In this document: piece after piece, positions 1 to 5,724 of the stretch
How positions within the stretch are numbered: the first letter of the stretch is position 1
Layout of the letters: every line of letters starts with the position of its first letter
Assembly: GCA_017645985.1 (NCBI GenBank)
Contig: JAGCNK010000214.1
Location: forward strand, 1 to 7,669
From: Bacteroidales bacterium
Lineage (GTDB): Bacteria; Bacteroidota; Bacteroidia; Bacteroidales; UBA3824
Direction of reading: 5' to 3'
DNA: 7,669 bases
Program-made: the position numbers and the translations under genes
The notes under the pieces: generated by a model
Told to the model about the DNA's origin: nothing
Databases searched by the model: none
What the model saw: only the letters and a program-made list of their open reading frames with translations

Positions 1-384
1 GCGTTCGTTTTTGATGTGGAGTCCGCGCATCTTGTTGATGCCGTCGTCGATTTTCACAAGGCGACTCTTCATATCCTTTACTTTGCCTTTTGCAATGGCT
101 ATCGGGTCGATTTCTACAATCAAGCCCGTGAGTTTGCGCATAATCACAAAATAGAGGTTCTTGAAAAAGTTGCGCGATGTGTCGTTCATCACCAAAAATA
201 CTATCAATGCAAGCACGCCTACAAGGGCAGCAAGTGTAATGGCGTTTTTAGTAAGGTCGATAAGAAACGGCAGATACTTGTAAAAAGCGTATCCTGCTGC
301 ACCGATAAGGGCAACGAGTGTTACTTTTGCCAATGTGCCGCCCGGTTTTTGCCAGGGCGACTTTGATTGAGGGAGCTGGTTCAT
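1..384 (-). CDS. Small integral membrane protein, partial (C-terminus outside window)
   Basis: I do not recognise the family. The visible 128 codons start at the ATG at 384 and stay open to the window edge. The protein begins with a short polar segment (MNQLPQSKSPWQKPGG), followed by two hydrophobic stretches at about residues 19-36 and 44-65, consistent with two transmembrane helices joined by a short loop. From about residue 90 it becomes charged and helical (start DPIAIAKGKVKDMKSRL), which looks like the beginning of a coiled-coil or amphipathic region. No signal peptidase site is evident. The start codon overlaps the stop of the upstream gene as ATGA, so translation is probably coupled. 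Because the partner is also predicted to form a coiled coil, a membrane-anchored complex of the two products is a reasonable inference. It has no promoter of its own that I can see. Confidence 0.8.
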   Translation of the reverse strand, partial: MNQLPQSKSPWQKPGGTLAKVTLVALIGAAGYAFYKYLPFLIDLTKNAITLAALVGVLALIVFLVMNDTSRNFFKNLYFVIMRKLTGLIVEIDPIAIAKGKVKDMKSRLVKIDDGINKMRGLHIKNER

Positions 385-1079
385 GGAAGTATAACGTTTA
401 ATTTGTTCTTTTCATTTTCAAGTTCTTGTACCACAATCTGGAATGTGGCGTCGTAGTTGGTGCGTTTGGCTTCGAGTTCGGCAGAGCATTTTGCCACGTC
501 GGCCTCCATAGTCTGAATCTCCACGTCCAACTGGCTGATTTTGTTCACGAGATCCTCGCGGCGTTTCTGGAGTTCCGCAATTCTTTTCTTGGGATTGTTG
601 ATTTTGTCGTTGACAAACTGGTTGTAACTTTTGAGCACGTTGTCAAACTCGTTTTTCACCTCTTTGATGTAGAAGTCGATGCTGTCGGCAATCCTTTTTT
701 TGTCGAACTTGGGATCCTGTGCCCTGAGGCTGTGGAATGCTGCTATGATTCGTGCGTTTTCGTCGGGAATTGCGTTCTTAAAATCCTGGCTTTCAACAAT
801 TTTGTTTAGTTCAAAATAGTCGTTGCCCGGCACGTTGCTTTTTTCGATAACCTCCTTGATCATTTCAAGGATGTTTTTGTCCACATTGCCACCGGGCACG
901 GTTACGGGAGGCACGTTGACTGCCTCTTGAGGAGCGTATGCCGTGTTGGCTGCTGCGGGCTGCGGAGCGGTATATTGCGGTTGCGGCTGAGTGGCTGCAA
1001 CTTTGGTCTTCAACTGCGGTTGTTCCGCCTGTTGTTCCTTTTCTTCGTTTACAATGAATAAGTCTTTAAAAAATCCCAT
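381..1079 (-). CDS. Hypothetical protein with Pro/Gln-rich linker and C-terminal coiled coil
   Basis: The 232-residue product has no signal peptide or membrane segment and is probably cytoplasmic. Residues 1-12 (MGFFKDLFIVNE) form a short hydrophobic or amphipathic helix that could be a membrane-contact or docking peptide. Residues 17-63 are a low-complexity linker rich in Pro, Gln and Ala. Residues 65-155 appear to be a small helical domain. Residues about 160-228 show heptad-like spacing of Leu, Ile and Val among many charged residues, as expected for a coiled coil. A single Cys lies at residue 198. No catalytic motif is visible. The start is fixed by a strong Bacteroidota promoter 31 bases upstream and by the lack of an alternative in-frame ATG nearby. 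Its stop overlaps the start of the membrane-protein gene downstream (ATGA), so the two form an operon. Function unknown; a scaffold or partner of that membrane protein is the best inference. Confidence 0.85.
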   Translation of the reverse strand: MGFFKDLFIVNEEKEQQAEQPQLKTKVAATQPQPQYTAPQPAAANTAYAPQEAVNVPPVTVPGGNVDKNILEMIKEVIEKSNVPGNDYFELNKIVESQDFKNAIPDENARIIAAFHSLRAQDPKFDKKRIADSIDFYIKEVKNEFDNVLKSYNQFVNDKINNPKKRIAELQKRREDLVNKISQLDVEIQTMEADVAKCSAELEAKRTNYDATFQIVVQELENEKNKLNVILP

Positions 1080-1130
1080 TTCTTATTAATATTAAGGTTT
1101 ATTATTTTGCAAATATATTAATAAGAAATG
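1077..1130. repeat. Perfect 16-bp inverted repeat spanning promoter and start codon
   Basis: The arm at 1077-1092 (catttcttattaatat) is the exact reverse complement of 1115-1130 (atattaataagaaatg), with a 22-base spacer. One arm contains the ATG of the coiled-coil gene, and the other covers part of its -7 element and sits between the -7 and -33 elements. Only the proximal arm would be in the mRNA, so an RNA hairpin from this promoter is unlikely; a two-site DNA operator is the more natural reading. Each arm also holds the self-complementary octamer TATTAATA. The symmetry is seen directly; the operator role is inferred. Confidence 0.55.
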
Positions 1131-1140
1131 AGATTGTCAA
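1110..1140 (-). promoter_or_regulatory. Bacteroidota-type promoter for the coiled-coil/membrane protein operon
   Basis: Read on the minus strand, TTG (1140-1138) is followed after 20 bases by TATATTTG (1117-1110), a full match to the TAnnTTTG -7 element of the Bacteroidota primary sigma factor. The predicted transcript starts roughly 25 bases before the ATG at 1079. The -7 element overlaps one arm of a perfect inverted repeat, so a repressor bound there would block it. Confidence 0.7.
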
Positions 1141-1165
1141 GTAATTTTACTAATTTTTTTGCTGC

Positions 1166-1876
1166 TTAATCACCTTTGGCGTCCGAAAAATCTTGAACGC
1201 AGCAACTTCCATATTGTGGGTGAGGACCAATAGCCACACCAATGCGTACGTAGGTTTGGTTGAGAATGTTTTTACGGTGTCCAAGACTTGATGTTCCATT
1301 GTCGATAAGTAATTGACGTACAATCTTAAACGGATCTTTTGGCCCGGCTTGAATGTTTTCTGCCATTGCGCCGCCTTTGTAGTATTTCGCTATACGGGTG
1401 AATGGGTCTGTTCCATCTGACGAATTGTGCTGAAAGATGTTCGACTTGTTAAGGTCGTTGGCGTGTGCTTTGGCTGCTTTGCAAAGATTTTCATTTGGAA
1501 GCACCAATTTGCGGTCTTTTACTTCTGCAAGGTCGGTGAGAAGAGATTTCTCGTAAGAATTATTTGAGCCTTTAAGGTCGCTGAGATATGCCTCGGCAAA
1601 TGCTTTTCCATCAATACGAGAAAGATTGATGTAAAAAATTACGAGTTTTTCATCGTCGGAAAGATATGTGGCGTCTTTGGCGGTGTTAGCGGCTTCTATC
1701 TGAGCGTCAGTAAATTTGGTGGTTGCTGTTTGGTCGTTGGCAGCGGGGTCGTTGGTGTTGTTGATTTCGGGTTGGTCGCCGTTTTCGGGTTCATTGTCAT
1801 CGTCGCAAGCGGTGAATGTGGCTGATAATGCTGCACTTAACAACAGCAAAGCAAACAAATTGGTTATCTTTTTCAT
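1166..1876 (-). CDS. CAP-domain (SCP/PR1-like) lipoprotein
   Basis: The 236-residue product begins with a lipoprotein signal peptide: MKK, a Leu/Ala-rich core, and a lipobox ending FTAC with Cys24 as the lipidation site. Cys24 is followed by DDDNEPENGD, an acidic run of the kind that directs lipoproteins to the cell surface in Bacteroidota (known in the phylum; application here is inference). A polar Asn/Thr/Asp-rich tether spans residues 31-60. The CAP domain fills residues about 75-236: the first helix has Asn84 and Arg87, followed by His150 within FQHNSSDG, Glu173 within AENI, and His200 within GHRKNIL. These residues form the usual CAP pocket. The paired Cys225-Cys226 near the end is less usual. 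Bacterial CAP proteins have varied and mostly unproven roles, so no substrate is assigned. The gene lies 86 bases upstream of the coiled-coil gene, which has its own promoter, and I see no clear promoter directly before this start. It may be read from the promoter at 2092-2121. Confidence 0.9.
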   Translation of the reverse strand: MKKITNLFALLLLSAALSATFTACDDDNEPENGDQPEINNTNDPAANDQTATTKFTDAQIEAANTAKDATYLSDDEKLVIFYINLSRIDGKAFAEAYLSDLKGSNNSYEKSLLTDLAEVKDRKLVLPNENLCKAAKAHANDLNKSNIFQHNSSDGTDPFTRIAKYYKGGAMAENIQAGPKDPFKIVRQLLIDNGTSSLGHRKNILNQTYVRIGVAIGPHPQYGSCCVQDFSDAKGD

Positions 1877-1989
1877 AGTCGTAATAATTTTGATGGTTGA
1901 TGAAATTAGTGATATTTACAACGTTTTAAAACCAAAATTGTTTGTTGAGGGATAAAAAAAGGTATTTTGGGATAACTGTTTATTGGTTG
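1877..1989 (-). other. Leader/spacer between the 28-codon ORF and the CAP gene
   Basis: This AT-rich 113-base spacer contains no good match to the TTTG/TAnnTTTG promoter pair in the correct orientation and spacing. The best -7-like strings on the minus strand are partial. A 10-bp perfect palindrome, gttttaaaac, lies at 1923-1932. No G/C-rich hairpin followed by a T run separates the small ORF from the CAP gene, so read-through from the upstream promoter is possible. Confidence 0.35.
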
Positions 1990-2076
1990 CTAATCACTTT
2001 TTGCTTGCATTTCACCAACATCTTCTTTGTTGTTTTCGCCTTGTTTTATCTTTTGTAGTACAACTTCCGGTGTCAT
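1990..2076 (-). CDS. Small ORF, 28 aa, possible leader peptide or gene remnant
   Basis: An ATG at 2076 opens a 28-codon frame ending in TAG at 1990. It is preceded on the minus strand by GGAAGGA (2090-2084), a strong Shine-Dalgarno match 7 bases from the ATG, rare in this window, and by a consensus promoter at 2092-2121. The peptide starts MTPEVVLQKIKQGENN, ends in a charged tail (EMQAKSD), and has no signal peptide or membrane segment. From memory, the start resembles the first helix of AlbA_2/Schlafen-type DNA-binding domains, which usually continue with a Glu-Phe-Lys motif; that motif is absent here, and I see no continuation in the other two frames. It may be the decayed 5' end of such a gene, or a genuine small protein or leader peptide before the CAP gene. 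Translation signals are seen in the sequence; the function is unknown. Confidence 0.45.
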   Translation of the reverse strand: MTPEVVLQKIKQGENNKEDVGEMQAKSD

Positions 2077-2091
2077 TGGTTAGTCCTTCCG

Positions 2092-2121
2092 CAAATATAC
2101 TTTTTTTTATGCATATTTCAA
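2092..2121 (-). promoter_or_regulatory. Bacteroidota-type promoter before the 28-codon ORF and CAP gene
   Basis: Read on the minus strand, TTG (2121-2119) is followed after 19 bases by TATATTTG (2099-2092), a full match to TAnnTTTG. The -7 element lies 15 bases before the ATG of the 28-codon ORF, giving a very short leader that may or may not include the whole GGAAGGA. The -33 element and spacer lie inside the first copy of the 40-bp tandem repeat, so regulation through that repeat is likely if the promoter is active. Confidence 0.6.
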
Positions 2122-2180
2122 CAACGTGCACAAATTTTTCGATTTTTTGTGCATATCGAAAGAACGTGCACAAATTTTTC
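2101..2180. repeat. Two-copy 40-bp tandem repeat with four TGCA palindromes (candidate operator)
   Basis: Units 2101-2140 and 2141-2180 match at 33 of 40 positions, with the last 18 bases (aacgtgcacaaatttttc) identical. Each unit has two TGCA-centred sites: ATGCAT at 2109-2114 and GTGCAC at 2126-2131 in the first, and TGTGCAT at 2148-2154 and GTGCAC at 2166-2171 in the second. The centres are spaced 17, 23 and 17 bases. An 8-bp inverted repeat, tgcacaaa (2127-2134) with tttgtgca (2146-2153), bridges the units. Direct repeats next to a promoter suit a regulator of the AraC type, and an AraC-family gene ends within the second unit. That pairing is inference. Confidence 0.6.
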
Positions 2181-3054
2181 ACATCATCTTTCTGAATTCC
2201 ATTGGTCCAAAGCCGGTTTGTTTTTTGAAATATTTGCCAAACGAACTTTGGGTGGGAAAGTTGAGCCGATAGGAAATCTCTTGAACGCTGAGTTCAGAAT
2301 ACATCAGGAGGGTTTTGGCTTCGAGAATCACATATTCGTTGATCCATTCCGAGGCGGTTTTGCCGCTGTTGGCTTTGATTTCGCCGCTGAGGTAGTTGGA
2401 TGTGAGGCACATCTTGTCGGCGTAAAACGATACGCTCCGCTCTCTGCTGTGGTATTGCGATAGAAGCGACATAAATTTTTCAAACAGTTGCTCGTTTCGC
2501 GTGCCTTTAAACGTGCCTGCCTCTTGGTTTCCCTTGTCCATAATGGAGATGATGGTGTAGACAAACGCTTGGATAAGGCTCTGGATAATTTTGGGAGTCT
2601 CCTTGCAGGGACGGCAGATATTGTCGCGCAGTTGAGGGTAGAAATATTTTAAGAGTTGGAGTTCGCTGTCGGATATTGTTCGCATAAAGAGGTCGGGCGA
2701 GAAATATATGCTCTGCTGCCAGAGGCTGATTTTGAGCTCGTTGATAAAGTCGGTGGAAATAACGCCCGCGTATGCCTCGAGGTTGTGGCTGCTGATAATC
2801 TGAATGATGTCGCTGCTGCGGCAGATAACCACGGTGTTGGGCATCACGGTGTAGTTCTTGAGGTTGATGCTGCATTCCATCCGTCCGCCGGTGCAGATAA
2901 AGATGCTCACGGCGTCGATACGGCAGGGGTATTTGAACAGCTCCAGGTATCCGAGGTGGTCGGTGATAATGAGCTTGTCGCTAAACGCCGTAGCGTAGCG
3001 AAATTTGTTTTTTAATAGTTCCCTGATGGTGATATGGTTTAGAACGCTGTCCAT
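2179..3054 (-). CDS. AraC-family transcriptional regulator
   Basis: The 291-residue product has the usual two-part AraC/XylS layout. Residues about 20-130 form a beta-rich N-terminal segment consistent with a cupin-like sensing domain. Residues about 140-175 are a helical linker. Residues about 205-291 form the C-terminal DNA-binding domain with two helix-turn-helix units: the first around SVSFYADKMCLTSNYLSGEI (208-227), the second around LSVQEISYRLNFPTQSSFGK (255-274), followed by the typical YFKKQTGFGPMEFR ending. No phosphoacceptor receiver domain or membrane segment is present, so it is probably a one-component cytoplasmic regulator with an unknown ligand. The start at 3054 lies just after a consensus -7 element. 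It is divergent from the first TPR-CHAT gene with about 100 bases between starts, and its stop codon overlaps a tandem repeat flanking the next promoter. Both are plausible target sites. Confidence 0.92.
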   Translation of the reverse strand: MDSVLNHITIRELLKNKFRYATAFSDKLIITDHLGYLELFKYPCRIDAVSIFICTGGRMECSINLKNYTVMPNTVVICRSSDIIQIISSHNLEAYAGVISTDFINELKISLWQQSIYFSPDLFMRTISDSELQLLKYFYPQLRDNICRPCKETPKIIQSLIQAFVYTIISIMDKGNQEAGTFKGTRNEQLFEKFMSLLSQYHSRERSVSFYADKMCLTSNYLSGEIKANSGKTASEWINEYVILEAKTLLMYSELSVQEISYRLNFPTQSSFGKYFKKQTGFGPMEFRKMM

Positions 3055-3070
3055 AAGTCATATTTTTTGG

Positions 3071-3078
3071 CAAATCTA
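3071..3078 (-). promoter_or_regulatory. -7 element for the AraC-family gene
   Basis: On the minus strand the sequence is TAGATTTG, a full TAnnTTTG match, 16 bases before the ATG at 3054. No convincing TTTG is found 19-21 bases upstream, so only the -7 half is well supported. The leader would be about 12 bases and lacks a Shine-Dalgarno site. Confidence 0.5.
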
Positions 3079-3130
3079 CGCAATTATCCGTAATGAGAGA
3101 AATAAAAAATTCATTATATCTATTTTTTCC

Positions 3131-3147
3131 ATATCTTTACCCCAAAA
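3131..3147 (+). promoter_or_regulatory. Probable -7 element of the first TPR-CHAT gene, weak -33
   Basis: The string TATCTTTA (3132-3139) is one base off TAnnTTTG and lies 16 bases before the ATG at 3156. The surrounding block, ATATCTTTA followed by a C run and AAAA, recurs at 5689-5707 before the second paralogue, which supports it as a retained promoter. At the expected -33 position (3109-3112) the bases are attc, a poor match, so this promoter may need an activator. Another partial -7 match, TATTTTTT, lies at 3121-3128. Confidence 0.45.
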
Positions 3148-3155
3148 AAACAACT

Positions 3156-5639
3156 ATGATTAAACGATTGCTCATTATTTGGCTGATGATGATTCCTTTG
3201 TGGGGATTGGGACAGAGCAAGAAAGCCAACGAGTATTACAACCAGGGCGTAAATCTCTTTAATACCCACAGGATTGAGGAGTCGGTTCAAGTTTTAAAAA
3301 AGAGCGACGCGCTCGAGAAGAAAGAACTCGACGAGACGCGCCCAAACCGTTACCGTTCCGAAAGGTTGATAGCGATGTGCTGGCACCAAATGGCTACATC
3401 GGCTTATACCAACGGCAATTATCTTGAGGCTGTGAGAATTCAGGAAAGAGCGGTGGAGGTGTGGGAACGCACCAATGCCCCCAAAAACCAAAATTATATC
3501 GCGATGCTCAATCTACTCGCCTCATGTTACTACAAGATTCAAAACACCAACGCCTCCATCAATGCCTCCCTTAAAAGCATAGAGGTGATTAAGTCGCTTT
3601 CTGGCGAATACAACGAAGAATATACCAGTGCGCTCAACAGTTTGGCTGTGTTGACCTGCAATGCGGGTAGGTACAATGACGCTATCAAGCTGGGAACACA
3701 GTTGGTGGACATAACTACGAAGACCATCGGTGAGCGCAACGCCTTATTTGCCATCTATCTTAGCAACCTTGCCGGATATTATTCTCTGGCGGGCGATATG
3801 CGCCAGGCGTTCTTCTATGAAAACCGAGCCTTGGCCATCCGCAAAGAAATTTTGGGCGAAGATGATCCCCAATATGCCGCGTCGTTAAACAATCTTGCAA
3901 ACTATGTTATCAAGCTTGGCAACTACGGCGAGGCGGTGCGGCTTGAATCCGAAGTGTTGAAAATACGAAAGGCGGCTCTTGGCGACAGGCATCCTGACTA
4001 CACCTTCGCGCTGTTTTCACTTGCTTCTTACAATCTTTTAGCCCGCAACTACGCCGACGCTCAAAAACAGTTTGACGAGTGCTACAACCTGTTAAACTCG
4101 TATGTGATGCTCTATTTTTCGTCGATGACATATCTGGAGCGTCACAATTTCTGGAGCAAGTATTCCACTTTTTTTAGGGAAAGGCTTGTGCACGCAGCCG
4201 ACTTAATGGACAATCCTCAGCAGACAATACTCGCATACAACGGACAGCTGTTGTCGAAGGGATTGATACTCAACGCCGAAGTGGAGATTCACAAACTTAT
4301 ACAGCAGAGCGGCAACGCACAACTGGCAAGCAGTTACAAAAAACTCAGCGCCAACCGTGCTTTGTTAGACAATCTGTATCAGACTCCTCCAAAAGATCGG
4401 AAAATGAATGCCGATTCGCTGTTGTCGGTGATTGATAACGAGGAACTTATGCTTGTGCAGTCGTTGAAACCTTATGGCGACTATACCAGAAACCTCTCAA
4501 TCAAGTGGAATGATGTGCAGAAAAACCTCAACAACAACGATATAGCCGTGGAGTTTGCGTCGTACAAAGATTCATTGAACCGTGATGTGTATGTGGCTCT
4601 TGTTGTTGCCAAGGAGATGAAAGCACCGGAGATTGTGCGACTGTTTGACCAAGAGGAACTTATCGCTATCAAGACAGCTGATTTTTACAAAACGTCGAAG
4701 TTATACAACCTGATTTGGAAACCGCTGACGAAATATCTTAACAAAGCCAATAAGGTGTACTTTGCGCCTTGTGGCAAGCTTCACACCATAGGCTTAGAGT
4801 ATATGCCCGACGACAACGGCAATGTGTTATCCGAGCAGTACTCCGCATATAGGCTTTCGTCTACTCGTGAACTGGCTATCACTCACAACGATAATCCAAA
4901 CAAGAAGGCCGCCACATACGGCGGAATAAGATACGACGCATCAGAGGAAACCACCCTAAAGCGTAGCGGTGCCGCTGTGTATCTCGCCGGCACCAAGGTG
5001 GAATCCGAGGCGGTGGCATCACTCCTTAGCGCGGTCCACTACGAAGTTACGGCATTGTCTGACACCGCCGCCACCGAGGAGAGCCTAAAAAATCTTTCGG
5101 GCACAGGTCTTAAAATCCTGCACATCGGCACTCACGGTTTTTATTACAACGAGGACGAACTTTCCGCCCTTGGCAGCTCCATCTTCTTAGACAAAAATCT
5201 GACCCAGGAAGACCGTTCTCTTAGCGGCAGCGGACTGTTGTTTGCCGGAACAAATATCATCCTCACGGCCGACACCAGAAAAGCCGTAACCGATGGCTCC
5301 GACGACGGAATCCTCACCGCCAAAGAAATCTCACGACTTGATTTCAAAGGTCTAGATTTGGTTGTCCTATCCGCTTGTCAGTCAGGCTTGGGCGAGGTTA
5401 CGGGCGAGGGTGTTTTCGGACTTCAACGAGGTTTCAAAAAGGCTGGTGCACACACTTTGGTTATGAGTCTTTGGAATGTGAGCGATGAGGCTACACAACT
5501 CTTAATGACCGAATTTTTCAAAAATTTTACATTAGGAATGACCAAGCGCGATGCGTTTGTGGCGGCGCAAAAGTCCGTCCGCAAACAGTTTCCACATCCG
5601 GGACTATGGGCGGCGTTTGTGATGGTCGACGGTATTTGA
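3156..5639 (+). CDS. Exported TPR-CHAT protein (caspase-like protease fold), complete
   Basis: The 827-residue product starts with a signal peptide (MIKRLLIIWLMMIPLWGLGQ), with probable cleavage near residues 19-20, so it should leave the cytoplasm. An in-frame ATG at 3093 was rejected because it would bury the signal peptide and cover the promoter. An imperfect helical repeat region fills residues 22-110. Five TPR units of exactly 42 residues begin at 114, 156, 198, 240 and 282. A conserved helical linker follows (Trp333, then a segment around SKGLILNAEVEIHKLI). The CHAT domain spans about 450-825, with the caspase-type His in HIGTHG (His660) and Cys in LSACQSGLGE (Cys741), so the catalytic dyad is intact. 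CHAT proteins are clan CD relatives of caspases and separases; TPRs usually bind partners or hold the protease inactive. The substrate is not evident. No gasdermin-like gene or CRISPR effector is nearby. It is followed 85 bases later by a paralogue. Confidence 0.93.
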   Translation: MIKRLLIIWLMMIPLWGLGQSKKANEYYNQGVNLFNTHRIEESVQVLKKSDALEKKELDETRPNRYRSERLIAMCWHQMATSAYTNGNYLEAVRIQERAVEVWERTNAPKNQNYIAMLNLLASCYYKIQNTNASINASLKSIEVIKSLSGEYNEEYTSALNSLAVLTCNAGRYNDAIKLGTQLVDITTKTIGERNALFAIYLSNLAGYYSLAGDMRQAFFYENRALAIRKEILGEDDPQYAASLNNLANYVIKLGNYGEAVRLESEVLKIRKAALGDRHPDYTFALFSLASYNLLARNYADAQKQFDECYNLLNSYVMLYFSSMTYLERHNFWSKYSTFFRERLVHAADLMDNPQQTILAYNGQLLSKGLILNAEVEIHKLIQQSGNAQLASSYKKLSANRALLDNLYQTPPKDRKMNADSLLSVIDNEELMLVQSLKPYGDYTRNLSIKWNDVQKNLNNNDIAVEFASYKDSLNRDVYVALVVAKEMKAPEIVRLFDQEELIAIKTADFYKTSKLYNLIWKPLTKYLNKANKVYFAPCGKLHTIGLEYMPDDNGNVLSEQYSAYRLSSTRELAITHNDNPNKKAATYGGIRYDASEETTLKRSGAAVYLAGTKVESEAVASLLSAVHYEVTALSDTAATEESLKNLSGTGLKILHIGTHGFYYNEDELSALGSSIFLDKNLTQEDRSLSGSGLLFAGTNIILTADTRKAVTDGSDDGILTAKEISRLDFKGLDLVVLSACQSGLGEVTGEGVFGLQRGFKKAGAHTLVMSLWNVSDEATQLLMTEFFKNFTLGMTKRDAFVAAQKSVRKQFPHPGLWAAFVMVDGI

Positions 5640-5642
5640 TTC

Positions 5643-5662
5643 GTAATTCTTAATTACTTTTT
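5643..5662 (+). terminator. Weak possible intrinsic terminator after the first TPR-CHAT gene
   Basis: A 6-bp stem, gtaatt (5643-5648) pairing with aattac (5652-5657) over a 3-base loop, is followed by five T residues. The stem is almost all A/T, so it would be weak. Partial read-through into the paralogue is likely. Confidence 0.25.
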
Positions 5663-5666
5663 GTTG

Positions 5667-5697
5667 TTTGTATTTCGGAATAAAATGAATATCTTTA
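5667..5697 (+). promoter_or_regulatory. Promoter of the second TPR-CHAT gene
   Basis: TTTG at 5667-5670 is followed after exactly 19 bases by TATCTTTA (5690-5697), one mismatch from TAnnTTTG. It lies 27 bases before the ATG at 5725. The -7 block and the following C run and AAAA match the region before the first paralogue, but here the -33 element is intact, so this copy may be expressed without the activator the first copy seems to need. Confidence 0.55.
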
Positions 5698-5724
5698 TCC
5701 CCCAAAATAATTAAACTGCTTACT

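Noticed and set aside
16..366. Plus-strand ORF of 116 codons
   Set aside because: It lies opposite the minus-strand membrane-protein gene, has a Cys/His/Lys-rich low-plausibility composition, and no promoter or ribosome site. The minus-strand frame has clear membrane helices and an ATGA junction.
426..809. Plus-strand ORF of 127 codons
   Set aside because: Antisense shadow of the coiled-coil gene; its Val/Phe-rich sequence mirrors the Lys/Asp/Glu-rich sense codons.
1923..1932. Palindrome gttttaaaac before the CAP gene as an operator
   Set aside because: Ten A/T-rich bases without flanking symmetry or an adjoining recognisable promoter can easily arise by chance.
2101..2180. Tandem repeat as a CRISPR array or recombinase attachment site
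   Set aside because: Only two abutting units with no spacers, and no integrase, Cas or mobile-element gene nearby.
2149..2463. Plus-strand ORF over the 3' end of the regulator gene
   Set aside because: The minus-strand frame encodes an unmistakable AraC-type DNA-binding domain over the same bases. Other frames at 2328-2564, 2507-2875 and 2656-3015 are shadows for the same reason.
3093..3155. Upstream in-frame ATG giving a 21-residue extension of the first TPR-CHAT protein
   Set aside because: It would place the signal peptide internally and make the likely -7 element part of the coding region. The paralogue starts at the equivalent of 3156.
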